Shown here piece by piece: positions 33,562 to 42,056 of a DNA stretch of 64,000 nt (positions are counted from its first letter, which is position 1; the number at the start of each line of letters is the position of its first letter). The stretch comes from Ferdinandcohnia humi_A. GTDB lineage: Bacteria; Bacillota; Bacilli; Bacillales; Bacillaceae_L. The position numbers and the translations under genes are program-made. The stretch covers positions 62,001-126,000 of the forward strand of contig JBLKRX010000008.1 in the NCBI GenBank assembly GCA_047608075.1. The letters run 5' to 3'. The notes beneath the pieces are model-generated. The model was not told the DNA's origin, did no database searches, and was given only the letters and a program-made list of their open reading frames with translations.

Positions 33562-33763
33562 AGGTTTAAAATACCATCCATGTTATAGGTCTATAAACTC
33601 ACCAAAATACATACTTTCCGGTCTTTTGTTACTAAATGACGGCAACAAGTAAGGTTGTTACCGGAATCAAGAATTAAATGCGTCCGATTGTTTCTAAACT
33701 TCGTTTCTACCTTTATAAAAAATCCATATATATAAGAGTAAAAGCTAACAGGGGTAGAAATCA

Positions 33764-35041
33764 TTGGATAAAAAAAATAGTAAATTTAGGTGGGTTGTAT
33801 TCGCTTCTGTTTTGGTTACTTATTTATTAATGGCTAGCCAACGAACAGCTCCGGGATTGATTACAGAACAAGTGATGACGGGGTTTAATGTAACGGCATC
33901 AACGGTTGGGTTACTAACAGGTATTCAATTTTTTGTCTACACTGGTTTGCAAATACCGATGGGGATTATGGCTGATCGTTATGGACCTAATTTTTTTCTC
34001 ATTATAGGAGCAATACTTACTGGTATGGGTACAATCATTTATAGTCTTGGTACACATGAATTTGTCTTGTTTTTTTCTAGAATTCTTACGGGGACGGGAG
34101 ACGCAACCATCTGGGTCAATATGGTGTTAATTTTGGGGCAATGGTTTAAAGGAAAAGAATTTGTTCGGTTAATTGGTCTTGCTGGTATGACTGGTAGTCT
34201 CGGATTCCTTTTGGCAACTGTCCCTTTCTCGGTGTGGATTGACTTACTTGGTTGGAGGGGCGCATTTTTTTCAGCTGGACTACTTTTATGTCTATGCGGA
34301 ATACTTCTTTACTTTGTCCTCATAAGAAAACCATCACAGCTCTTTTTTTACAAATTTGACTCTGTAAAAAATGAGACACATCGTGAAAAAACGTGGGTTT
34401 TACTTCGAAGAATATTTTCAAATCGGCAGGCATGGGCTTTATTCCTTTGTCACTTTGGTGTTGTAGGAGCTTATGCTGGATTTATCGGTTCGTGGGCTGT
34501 GCCCTATGGGATGAATGTGTATGGAATGACACGAACAGATGCCAGTCAACTTATTATGATTGGTCTTATTGGTGCACTTTTCGGTGCTCCTCTAACCAGT
34601 TGGATTTCAAGTCGGCTGGAAACAATTAAACGTCCTTATGTTGTTGTTCATATCATTGTTTTATTGAGTTGGGCTTCCTTTTTATTATTTAGTGAGGGAC
34701 CACCACTTTTCTTGTTGTTTATTCTGTTCTTTATTATTGGTTTTGGATACGGAGCAAGTGCCTTAACCTTTGCACTCGTTCGTCAATCTTTTTCAATGAA
34801 AGAAGCGGGCGTTGTCTCTGGTTTTGCGAATACAGGTGGATTTTTTAGTGCTGTATTGCTACCAAGCATTTTTGGAATGGTATTAGATCATATTGGCAAC
34901 GGATATTTCTATGGATTCATCACTCCAGTTATATTTTCCGGTATTGGATTGATAGGAGTCATTTCTATAAAAGAAATGCGTCGGGAAAGAGTATATGTAG
35001 ACCAGGGGGACGGTTCTTCTGGCCCTAAAATGAAAAGATAA
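33764..35041 (+). CDS. Major facilitator superfamily transporter
   Basis: The 425-aa protein has about twelve membrane segments and MFS motif A-like GIMADRYGPNFF after the second segment, and SLGTHEFVLFFSRILTGTGDATIW. It begins at TTG 33764 with AGGGG upstream. It is of the nitrate/oxalate-antiporter-like style, substrate unknown. Its last residues VYVDQGDGSSGPKMKR are encoded by a REP-like repeat (35000-35025), so the C-terminus is partly repeat-derived. A long perfect terminator follows. Confidence 0.85.
   Translation: MDKKNSKFRWVVFASVLVTYLLMASQRTAPGLITEQVMTGFNVTASTVGLLTGIQFFVYTGLQIPMGIMADRYGPNFFLIIGAILTGMGTIIYSLGTHEFVLFFSRILTGTGDATIWVNMVLILGQWFKGKEFVRLIGLAGMTGSLGFLLATVPFSVWIDLLGWRGAFFSAGLLLCLCGILLYFVLIRKPSQLFFYKFDSVKNETHREKTWVLLRRIFSNRQAWALFLCHFGVVGAYAGFIGSWAVPYGMNVYGMTRTDASQLIMIGLIGALFGAPLTSWISSRLETIKRPYVVVHIIVLLSWASFLLFSEGPPLFLLFILFFIIGFGYGASALTFALVRQSFSMKEAGVVSGFANTGGFFSAVLLPSIFGMVLDHIGNGYFYGFITPVIFSGIGLIGVISIKEMRRERVYVDQGDGSSGPKMKR
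35000..35025 (+). repeat. REP-like repeat, copy 1 (inside the transporter coding end)
   Basis: The core GGGGGACGGTTCTTCTGG is shared with 35781-35807 and, reversed, with 36203-36231 and 36243-36270. GACCAG and the CTGGCC flank form an imperfect palindrome. It supplies codons of the MFS gene. Confidence 0.75.
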
Positions 35042-35077
35042 GAACCTGCTTTTTCAACCTGATAGAAAAGTTTGTTA

Positions 35078-35117
35078 GGAAAAGGATGTGTCAAATATGT
35101 TTGACACATCCTTTTCC
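35078..35117. terminator. Strong terminator with an 18-bp perfect stem
   Basis: GGAAAAGGATGTGTCAAA and its exact complement enclose the loop TATG, followed by ATATTTTAT. It separates the transporter gene from the regulator gene and could stop transcription from either side. Confidence 0.8.
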
Positions 35118-35178
35118 ATATTTTATCATATAGGTGTAAAAGGTTTTTTACACCCCAGAAGTGTGTGGAGGCAAATGA

Positions 35179-35394
35179 ATGAATAATAAAATTAGGGAGT
35201 ACAGGGAAAGTAAAAGTCTTTCACAAGGGAAATTAGCGGAATTATGTAATGTTAGTAGGCAGACGATAAACGCAATTGAGAATAACAAGTATGACCCGAG
35301 TTTACAATTAGCGTTTGATATCGCAAGAAATTTAGGAGTTACGATGGAGGATTTGTTTATTCCCAAAGTGAATGGAGGAAAAAAGAATGAATAA
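35179..35394 (+). CDS. XRE-family helix-turn-helix regulator
   Basis: The 71-aa protein is a single HTH domain: IREYRESKSLSQGKLAELCN, VSRQTINAIENNKYDPSLQL, then LGVTMEDLFIP. It is of the YozG/YvaO short type that regulates itself and a membrane partner. GGAGG lies upstream; ATG 35175 just before it leads to an immediate stop. It overlaps the next gene by eight bases (ATGAATAA), so both are translated together and likely act as a regulatory pair. Confidence 0.88.
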   Translation: MNNKIREYRESKSLSQGKLAELCNVSRQTINAIENNKYDPSLQLAFDIARNLGVTMEDLFIPKVNGGKKNE

Positions 35395-35779
35395 GTCTAG
35401 AAAGGTAATTGCTGTCTTAGCCTTTGGTGTATTTTCCATATTAGCAGGGATGGCCATATACAAATATGTGAGATTTGAAACAATTGATGGAGGAGCAATA
35501 TTCTTTAGTTTTATAGCTTTATCTTACTTTTTTAACTGGCTCAATTGGGGTCATCATGAAGGGGGTGGAGAAAAAGACGAATTAGATAGGCATATTGAAA
35601 CCCAAAGTGCTAAAATAGGGTATTTTGTATTAATGATTTTGGCAGGTTTAATTCTGTTCATTTCTGAAGGTGTTACAAATTTGAACGATATCCAAAACTA
35701 TCCTTTGTTGATCATGGTGGGACTTACATTTATTACACTTCCAATTACAGAGTTCATATATTCAAAGAAGTATAAATAA
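35387..35779 (+). CDS. Small membrane protein paired with the XRE regulator
   Basis: The start at 35387 has GGAGG upstream inside the regulator gene. The 130-aa product has about four membrane segments: VIAVLAFGVFSILAGMAIY, GGAIFFSFIALSYFF, IGYFVLMILAGLILFI and LLIMVGLTFITLPITEF, with a charged loop containing HHEGGGEKDELDRHIETQ. Proteins like it commonly accompany YozG-type regulators in Bacillaceae. Function unknown. Confidence 0.75.
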   Translation: MNKSRKVIAVLAFGVFSILAGMAIYKYVRFETIDGGAIFFSFIALSYFFNWLNWGHHEGGGEKDELDRHIETQSAKIGYFVLMILAGLILFISEGVTNLNDIQNYPLLIMVGLTFITLPITEFIYSKKYK

Positions 35780-35780
35780 A

Positions 35781-35807
35781 GGACCAGAGGGACGGTTCTT
35801 CTGGTAC
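35781..35807 (+). repeat. REP-like repeat, copy 2
   Basis: GGACCAGAGGGACGGTTCTT followed by CTGGTAC is an imperfect palindrome of the same family and orientation as copy 1. It lies one base after the stop of the small membrane protein. Confidence 0.75.
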
Positions 35808-36202
35808 ATAAATGACGTAAAAGTACAGCTAATTAGCAAAAAAATGACTATAACAGAAGCTTTTGCATCGAATATTTGCTGTTAATCAAACGTTTGGTTG
35901 AAATCTAGAAGTCCTGTAGAAAATGGGTTGAAAGGCCAATCAAACGTAAGATTTAATTTTTATTTTGTAAATTGTACAGATAAAACTAAAATAATATTTC
36001 ATAGATCATGTTATAATGTTAATTTGTTGAGGTTAAAGATTGTCTTAGAATTCGAGGAATGGATTAGGTCAAGTTAATAGATCATCTGTGACAAAAGTGC
36101 CCATTATTTCCAGCTGAAACTTCGAGATTATGGAAAAGATAGATTACTAGAAACTTTAAACAATGATCCTTCCCTGATTTAAGACGAGTAATGACAAAAA
36201 AA
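35808..36202. other. Gene-free stretch with remnants of a promoter-like region
   Basis: No gene was found. AATCAAACGTTTGGTT near 35885-35900 is a palindrome centred on CAAACGTTTG, and AATCAAACGTAAGATT near 35938 partly repeats it, as for a TetR-type operator. TATAAT occurs at 36012-36017 without a clear -35 box. These may be leftovers of a lost gene. Confidence 0.4.
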
Positions 36203-36231
36203 TGATCCAGGAGAACCGTCCCCGTGGATCA
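36203..36231 (-). repeat. REP-like repeat, copy 3 (inverted)
   Basis: TGATCCAGGAGAACCGTCCC continues to CGTGGATCA; TGATCCA and TGGATCA are perfect arms. It is in the opposite orientation to copies 1 and 2 and only 11 bases from copy 4. Confidence 0.75.
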
Positions 36232-36242
36232 TCATCAAAATA

Positions 36243-36270
36243 TGGTCCAGGAGAACCGTCCCCCTGGTAC
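36243..36270 (-). repeat. REP-like repeat, copy 4 (inverted)
   Basis: TGGTCCAGGAGAACCGTCCC continues to CCTGGTAC. It is followed by two short CCTGGTACA and CTGGTACA echoes. Copies 3 and 4 form a close tandem just downstream of the YvbH-like gene. Confidence 0.75.
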
Positions 36271-36298
36271 ACCCCTGGTACACTGGTACACATCTGGA

Positions 36299-36913
36299 CT
36301 AATTATTAATGTACTTTTCGAAGACAGCGCCGAAGTCTTTTTCGTGGTATTGTTCGCGGGCAGAGCTTAGCCAAGAGAAGCCGAATTCGGTTAGTTGCTT
36401 GTATTGGTCAGCAAGTTGCACTTCGGAGGGTCTTGAGTTTTGTAAGATAGCAACTGCTTTTTCTAAGCTTTTGACTGCTGTGTCATATTTTATGCTGTTT
36501 TCATGAACCACTTCTGATATGTAAACAAGTGCTTTGTATAGATCGTTTAACTTATCAATCTGTTTTTTATCGACATCAATATTGTACGTTTGGTTACCTA
36601 ATGTAAATTTAATTTCTATATCTAAATCAACTCTACCAGCAGTTTCAAGTAGGACGTTTGAAATTTGATATTGTGAGTATGGATACCGTTTTAATACGCG
36701 CTTGGAAGAAACCGCATTCGCTCCATCTACATGAATAAAAGCAATATTTGTAAAGCAATATTCATCTGCTTTCGTTTTAATTAAAAAGTAAATTTTCTCA
36801 TTATCTTCATGGCGGATGTAATCATCTGCATCTGTTTTGTCAAAATCCTCAGGACCAATAATCTTTCCGATATCCGATAAACCTAAAGCATCTGAAGCAA
36901 ACTTTTTTAACAT
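36299..36913 (-). CDS. PH-domain protein, YvbH-like
   Basis: The 204-aa protein starts MLKKFASDALGLSDIGKIIG and contains a bacterial PH domain (IYFLIKTKADEYCFTNIAFIHVDG, then KRYPYSQYQISNVLLETAGRVDLDIEIKFTLG) followed by a helical oligomerisation region (EFGFSWLSSAREQYHEKDFG). This matches YvbH of Bacillus, a cytoplasmic protein of unknown role. AAGGGGG precedes the start on the minus strand. It is a single gene. Confidence 0.88.
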   Translation of the reverse strand: MLKKFASDALGLSDIGKIIGPEDFDKTDADDYIRHEDNEKIYFLIKTKADEYCFTNIAFIHVDGANAVSSKRVLKRYPYSQYQISNVLLETAGRVDLDIEIKFTLGNQTYNIDVDKKQIDKLNDLYKALVYISEVVHENSIKYDTAVKSLEKAVAILQNSRPSEVQLADQYKQLTEFGFSWLSSAREQYHEKDFGAVFEKYINN

Positions 36914-37039
36914 ATGTAAAGCCCCCTTATGAATTCTTTTATTCTGAATTATTATACCATTTGGTTTCCTAGATTATAACCAAAATTTGTAATCACCTTT
37001 GTCCGTTATCTCCTTAAAAATCGCTCGAAGACACATTAT

Positions 37040-37747
37040 TCAAACATAAAAAATCTGTGATTTACCAACATCTAAGCAATACAATCTTCCACCATACGCA
37101 CAACCACCATCTATTCCGATGATATTATTTTCTCCAAAATACATTTCGTTGCTATTGTGTAAATAATTAACCGGTGTATGCCCAAATACAACTGTCTTTT
37201 TTCCAGAGTATCTCTTGTGGAATTCCTCTCGTATCCATACTAATGTATACGGATCCGTTGATTGTAATGGTGTTTCTGGATGAACTCCTGCATGTACAAA
37301 TATGTGAGAGTCTGTTTCATAGTAGTATGGGAGCTCTTTTAACATATCAATATGCTTACGAATTTCCTCGTTCATTTGAAGCGGCTCGGGAAATTCACTA
37401 GTCTCATACCAATACTTAGCATCATCCTTTTCAATTTCATAACCGTAGTTTTGAAGGGTTTTAATGCCACCATTATAAAACCATCTTTTCAGGTTCATTG
37501 GTTCACCCTGGAATGCGTCAATCATCATCTTATCGTGATTGCCTAGTAAAGCAATTGCTCCTTCATTTTTTAGTTCAAATACCTTATTTAAAACGGCTCT
37601 CGAATGTGGGCCACGATCAACATAATCACCTAATAAAAGCAATTGATCTTGTTCTTTGTCGTATTCGACAAGATCTAATAGTCGCTCGAATTTTTCTATA
37701 TCCCCATGAATATCACTAATAGCAAGCATCCGTTTCAATTGTCTCAC
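37040..37747 (-). CDS. PPP-type metallophosphatase (PrpE-like / Ser-Thr phosphatase)
   Basis: The 235-aa protein has all metal-binding motifs: ISDIHGD near the N-terminus, LLGDYVDRGPHS, LLGNHDKMM, FVHAGVHPE, and FGHTPV. These bind two metals and hydrolyse phosphate esters or dinucleoside polyphosphates. The start is a GTG right after AAAGG; the spacing is short, so the real start may be the TTG or ATG a few codons later. It stands alone. Confidence 0.88.
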   Translation of the reverse strand: MRQLKRMLAISDIHGDIEKFERLLDLVEYDKEQDQLLLLGDYVDRGPHSRAVLNKVFELKNEGAIALLGNHDKMMIDAFQGEPMNLKRWFYNGGIKTLQNYGYEIEKDDAKYWYETSEFPEPLQMNEEIRKHIDMLKELPYYYETDSHIFVHAGVHPETPLQSTDPYTLVWIREEFHKRYSGKKTVVFGHTPVNYLHNSNEMYFGENNIIGIDGGCAYGGRLYCLDVGKSQIFYV

Positions 37748-37960
37748 AACCTTTAAGTAGTTTGTCCAATTATTCTACCACGTTCTAAGAATCTTTAATA
37801 AAACTATTTTGAAAGTTATGAAACATATCAGCCTAAAAAGCCGTATTATTAATAGTATGATAGTTGATTCATTCGTTCATTTTCTGGTTAGATACGCGTC
37901 AACTCAGCACAGACTTAAAAATAAACGCAGCCTTTCTTTAAAAGGCAAAAGGGGAGCATT

Positions 37961-38860
37961 ATGAAGTATGTAAGTGTATTTGTAGTTACAGCATTAATAG
38001 TCAGTTTGGTTACAAACTTTTATCTTTTATCCAAAATGAAGGACATAGAAAATAGTGTCTATAACATTTCCAATCTTCAAATGGATCTTACGAATAACAT
38101 GAGTCATCAAACGGCCAATATTAACAACATTTTAGATGAATATAAGAGAGAACAGAGCTGGATTAGTACTGTGCAAATGAATGTTGAAAAACAGGATATA
38201 GAAAAAGGTACGGCAAATTTACGTTTTGAATGGCAAGTAAAGGAGCTACAAAAAGGTTCTGAGGTTATTTTTCACTACAAAATGGAGGAATCTCAAAAGT
38301 ATACGTCCATTCCGGCTGAAGAAAAAGGAAACGGCTTGTTTGAAGTGCATGTACCTGTAAAGGTTCAATTAGAGCCAGAATGGTTCGTTCATACCACAAT
38401 CGTTAGCAGTCGCAATTCTGAACCAGTAATGGAAGAGCATGGAGAGGAGAAAATGGCTGACGATCTGGTTTGGTATTATGTTACAGTTTCTCATGATGAA
38501 CTTGTGAAAAGTAGCGAAGCCACTACGGCTCATCTTGAAAATATGGGAACTATGTATTATGGGATTTTAGAAACAAATATTCATCTCAACAACGAGGAAT
38601 TCACGATTTCAATTATGGAGCATGGTAATGTGAGCGATGTTTTTATAAAAGAAGCTTACCTCCTCAAATATAAAAATGAAAAAGTGGTTGCCGAGGAGAA
38701 GCTTAGATCGGGGAATTTACATGGGGACCCAGAGGGGCAAGTTCGGGATCATTTTATCAGTTTTATTAAATCATCCAAAGAGGATTTTTCAATGCTCGAA
38801 TTAAAAGTAACATATAGTAATGGTACATCTTTTGAGAAGGAGATATACACACAACAATAA
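37961..38860 (+). CDS. Hypothetical membrane-anchored extracellular protein
   Basis: The 299-aa product has an uncleaved-type N-terminal membrane helix (VSVFVVTALIVSLVTNFYLL), a short coiled-coil stalk (NISNLQMDLTNNMSHQTANI), and a beta-rich soluble part expected outside the membrane. No enzyme motif is seen. AGGGGAGC precedes the ATG. Weak possible relation to other Bacillus anchored proteins; function unknown. Confidence 0.65.
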   Translation: MKYVSVFVVTALIVSLVTNFYLLSKMKDIENSVYNISNLQMDLTNNMSHQTANINNILDEYKREQSWISTVQMNVEKQDIEKGTANLRFEWQVKELQKGSEVIFHYKMEESQKYTSIPAEEKGNGLFEVHVPVKVQLEPEWFVHTTIVSSRNSEPVMEEHGEEKMADDLVWYYVTVSHDELVKSSEATTAHLENMGTMYYGILETNIHLNNEEFTISIMEHGNVSDVFIKEAYLLKYKNEKVVAEEKLRSGNLHGDPEGQVRDHFISFIKSSKEDFSMLELKVTYSNGTSFEKEIYTQQ

Positions 38861-38868
38861 GTGTTTTC

Positions 38869-39384
38869 TTATTTTGTATAACGGTTTGCATAGCAGGAAG
38901 CCACAAATGCATTAGGTTTGATTTTTGCTTTTACACCAAAGGCCTCCATTCTCGTTATCATTTCTTTAACAAATTCACGAGTTTTGTTCCTATTGCCAGC
39001 TCCGATATCGATATGACCTTCTATCGTAAAAGAGGCACCTTGATAAATAAAGGGGAGAACGATATCGATTAGCTGGTTTTTTCGGTCGTTGGTAAATAAT
39101 GAAACGATTTCCTCAGATAACGTTAATTCATAGGAAATCCGTTCATGCAAATGTATCATTCTTCTTGGGATTACCAATTTTCTGATACATGCCCAAACAC
39201 CTTTACCTTCGTTTTGTATCACAATTCCTGTAATAAAAACGGTTTGCTTGTTATGAACTTGAGAGTCTGTTCCAATCATTAAGCGAAAATTACCACAAGG
39301 TTGTGTCTGCATGAACTTCGTTATATGCTTAAAGACCTGCTCGAATGACATATTGTTCTCCTGCAAATTCTGAAAGATTAACAT
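38869..39384 (-). CDS. RNase H-like protein of the YkuK family (DUF458)
   Basis: The 171-aa protein has the YkuK pattern: MIGTDSQVHNKQTVFITGIV, WACIRKLVIPRRM, ERISYELTLSEEIVSLF, FTIEGHIDIGAGNRNKT, and the closing NAFVASCYANRYTK. The acidic residues in GTDSQ and EGHID fit a ribonuclease H-like metal site. Function in the cell is unknown. Its start has AAGG twelve bases upstream. It follows the LysM gene on the same strand by about 100 bases. Confidence 0.88.
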   Translation of the reverse strand: MLIFQNLQENNMSFEQVFKHITKFMQTQPCGNFRLMIGTDSQVHNKQTVFITGIVIQNEGKGVWACIRKLVIPRRMIHLHERISYELTLSEEIVSLFTNDRKNQLIDIVLPFIYQGASFTIEGHIDIGAGNRNKTREFVKEMITRMEAFGVKAKIKPNAFVASCYANRYTK

Positions 39385-39485
39385 TCTTCACATCACAACC
39401 TTCTTCTTCAAAGATGTAGAATCTTACTCTATATTTATGGTATAACACATCATAAGGTGTGGGTAACCACAACTGGATTTGTTTT

Positions 39486-40031
39486 TTATTGGGATGCCGG
39501 AATGTTGATAATTTGACCCGCATAAACCAGATTAGGGTTAGTGATTTGTGGGTTCACTTGTAAGATGCTTTCAACTGTTATCCCAAACCAGATTGCGATA
39601 CTAAATAAATTACTTCCTGGCCGGACGATGTACTGGACAATCTCTGGCCGTTCGTTACATTCAAAACCTAAAGACACCCATGTTTCCTCATCTACAATTC
39701 CAGTTACATTAATCTCCTTCACGCTTTGCTGCCATGCAACAAGAGCCCTTTGTGTAAGTGGCCCATAGATCCCGTCAATTGCTCCGGTGTAAAGTCCCTG
39801 CTGACGTAAAAGAAATTGAATTCTACTAACTGCAGGTCCACGATCCCCTTGACGCAAAACGGGACATAGTCTGAAGGAATGTCCTGTAGGAGGTAGGTTT
39901 AAAATCTGACCAGGAAAAATCAAAGCAGGGTTTGTAATCTCAGGGTTAAACATTAAAAACAGATTGATTGTTGTACGAAATCTTTGGGCAAGTATATAAA
40001 GGGTATCACCAGGCTTCACAACATAAATCAT
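39486..40031 (-). CDS. LysM - peptidoglycan-binding - LysM protein
   Basis: The 181-aa protein has LysM repeats at about 2-46 (YVVKPGDTLYILAQRF) and 132-178 (YIVRPGSNLFSIAIWFGITV), with a PG_binding_1 domain between (LRQGDRGPAVSRIQFLLRQQ and GAIDGIYGPLTQRALVAWQQ). GGAGG precedes the start. There is no signal peptide, as in spore-coat or cortex LysM proteins of Bacillaceae that are made in the mother cell and bind cell wall. No catalytic domain is present, so it probably binds rather than cuts peptidoglycan. Confidence 0.88.
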   Translation of the reverse strand: MIYVVKPGDTLYILAQRFRTTINLFLMFNPEITNPALIFPGQILNLPPTGHSFRLCPVLRQGDRGPAVSRIQFLLRQQGLYTGAIDGIYGPLTQRALVAWQQSVKEINVTGIVDEETWVSLGFECNERPEIVQYIVRPGSNLFSIAIWFGITVESILQVNPQITNPNLVYAGQIINIPASQ

Positions 40032-40285
40032 GGATATTTCCTCCGTAACATCTTGTATGAATTACTACAATATATGTTCTTTGGCGAAACTTGTGATAGA
40101 CGCCCACCCAACTTAAGAGAAGCGTTAAGAGGCAGCTTTAAGGAAAATGTGTTAATATCTACTAAGCATTAATTCATTCCAAATTGTTCATTTGTCTTTT
40201 ATACTAGGTAAGTATGCTGTAAAATTGGTTATTAGTGAAAATCAGATGATACGAATGCGTTCATTTTAGAGGATAGAATAGAATA

Positions 40286-40497
40286 AAATGTTGAACATAT
40301 TTTTCAATGTCTGGCTCCAGCGCCTAGCCCCTCGAGGTCAAATCACCTGTGGCAAGAAAAGTCAAAGAGAGACTTTTAAACCACAGAACATATGCTTGTC
40401 GGACTTGCACAGGAAGTGCTGACGTCAACGTTCGCCAAAGGACGTGGCGGATCTTAGTTGACGTTCCTCTTCCAAGGCGCTTGCCCATTTCTTATAA
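40286..40497 (+). repeat. Dispersed structured repeat, copy A
   Basis: About 210 bases match 54258-54473 in the same orientation, including TTCCAGCGCCTA/GCTCCAGCGCCTA, TCGAGGTCAAAT, GCTTGTCGGACTTGCACAGG and TTAGTTGACGTTCCTCT. It folds into hairpins: CTGTGG with CCACAG (40347-40352 and 40381-40386) with inner AAAAGTC and GACTTTT, and ACGTCAAC with GTTGACGT. It lies between the LysM gene and rlmCD. Repeats beginning GTCTAGCTCCAGCGCC are common in Bacillaceae; their role is unknown. Confidence 0.85.
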
Positions 40498-40531
40498 AGT
40501 ATGAATAGTTTTTCGTTAGGAGGAATAAAAA

Positions 40532-41926
40532 TTGACGGTTTCAAAAGAAGAAACATTTTTAGTAGAAGTCGAACATTTGGATGAAAAAGGTTCAGGACAA
40601 GCAGCAGCTTGGCGAGAAAATGAATTAGGAAATAAGAAAAAGCTTAAGCTTACAATCCCACAAACCTTACCAGGTGAAAAGGTACGTGTTATTGTCGATC
40701 AGCCAGACCGTAAAAGAAGAAAGACGAAGCCAGCAGAAATTATTGAGGCGCATCAAGAAAGAATAGCACCTCCTTGTCCACATTTCGAGCTATGTGGTGG
40801 CTGTGTGTGGCAGCATTGGGATTACAGTGGTCAGCTTAAGCACAAGACGGCTTATGTAAAACACACTGTTGAAGCGCAAGGTTTTGATCCTAATCTTGTA
40901 TTAGATACAATCGGCATGGACAACCCGTGGCATTATCGTAATAAAATGGAGTTCACTTTTTCTCCAGATGGTTCACTTGGCTTACATGAACAAGGAAACT
41001 TCCGTAAGATCATTTCTCTCGAGTCATGTTTAATTGCAAGTGAAAAAATGGTCGAAGGTGCTATGGAAGTAGCAGAATGGGCAAAGGCTCACAAATTAAG
41101 TGGCTACAATAAGGACTTACACGAAGGATTACTTCGTCATTTAATGGTTAGACAATCATTTGCTACTGGCGAAATGATGCTCGCTCTTTTTGCAACAGAG
41201 GGGCCAGAAGGTAACCTTAAACAAGCAGCTGACGATTTAGTAAAGCGAATTGAACAAAAATTCCCAGAAGTTAAGGCGTTATTATGGCTTGAGAATACAG
41301 ATTGGGCAGACCGTACTCAATCAGAGAAAACTCATCTTCTAGCAGGAAGAGATTTTATCTATGATGAAATGAGCGGATATCGATTCCGTGTATGGTTCGA
41401 TACATTCTTCCAAACGAACCCAACTCAAGCTCAAAAATTAGTGGATATTGCGATTGAATTAGGAAAACCGAAGAAAACTGAAAAAATGATTGATCTTTTC
41501 TGTGGTGTGGGAACATTCTCACTTCCGTTTGCTGACAAAGTAGAGAAGCTAGCTGGAATTGAAATTGTAGAAAGCTCAATTGAATCTGCAAAACGTAATG
41601 CACAAGATAACGGAATCTCAAACACATATTTCTTGGCGAAAGACGCGCGTAAAGGAATAGACGAAGTCTTAGAGAGCTTTGGAAATCCAGAGTTATTACT
41701 TCTTGATCCTCCACGTTCAGGTGCAGGTGGAAAAGTAATGAGAAGAATCGGACGATCTCAGCCTGAAAGAATAGTATATGTATCATGTAATCCAGATACT
41801 TTTGCAACTGATATTAAAGAGCTTGAACCATTTGGTTATACGCTAAAAGTTGTTCAACCTGTTGATTTATTCCCTCATACCGTGCACGTAGAGGCAGTTG
41901 CGTTACTCGTAAGAGATGATAATTAA
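40532..41926 (+). CDS. rlmCD: 23S rRNA (uracil-C5)-methyltransferase RlmCD
   Basis: The 464-aa protein begins at TTG 40532 after AGGAGG. It has an N-terminal TRAM domain, an iron-sulfur cysteine set CPHFELCGGCVWQHW, and a methyltransferase domain with DLFCGVGTFSLP, LLLDPPRSGAGG, and VSCNPDTFATD in which the Cys is the nucleophile. In Firmicutes one such enzyme modifies U747 and U1939 of 23S rRNA. Length and motifs are complete. It stands alone with its own terminator. Confidence 0.92.
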   Translation: MTVSKEETFLVEVEHLDEKGSGQAAAWRENELGNKKKLKLTIPQTLPGEKVRVIVDQPDRKRRKTKPAEIIEAHQERIAPPCPHFELCGGCVWQHWDYSGQLKHKTAYVKHTVEAQGFDPNLVLDTIGMDNPWHYRNKMEFTFSPDGSLGLHEQGNFRKIISLESCLIASEKMVEGAMEVAEWAKAHKLSGYNKDLHEGLLRHLMVRQSFATGEMMLALFATEGPEGNLKQAADDLVKRIEQKFPEVKALLWLENTDWADRTQSEKTHLLAGRDFIYDEMSGYRFRVWFDTFFQTNPTQAQKLVDIAIELGKPKKTEKMIDLFCGVGTFSLPFADKVEKLAGIEIVESSIESAKRNAQDNGISNTYFLAKDARKGIDEVLESFGNPELLLLDPPRSGAGGKVMRRIGRSQPERIVYVSCNPDTFATDIKELEPFGYTLKVVQPVDLFPHTVHVEAVALLVRDDN

Positions 41927-41939
41927 AATAGCAAGTGAA

Positions 41940-41966
41940 GGGCCTTTCTATGAAAGGTTCTTTTTT
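41940..41966 (+). terminator. Terminator after rlmCD
   Basis: GGGCCTTTC pairs with GAAAGGTTC around TAT, followed by six T. Confidence 0.75.
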
Positions 41967-42056
41967 AATTGATACCCAATCGATTTAATAAAGGTTTTTT
42001 CTGGTTTTTCATAGAATGTAACAATAGTAACTATTATTGAAGTAAGGACTATACCC

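Noticed and set aside
39329..39523. A 64-aa minus-strand protein between the LysM and YkuK genes
   Set aside because: It overlaps the start of the YkuK-like gene, begins inside the end of the LysM gene and has no ribosome binding site; the YkuK start is well supported.
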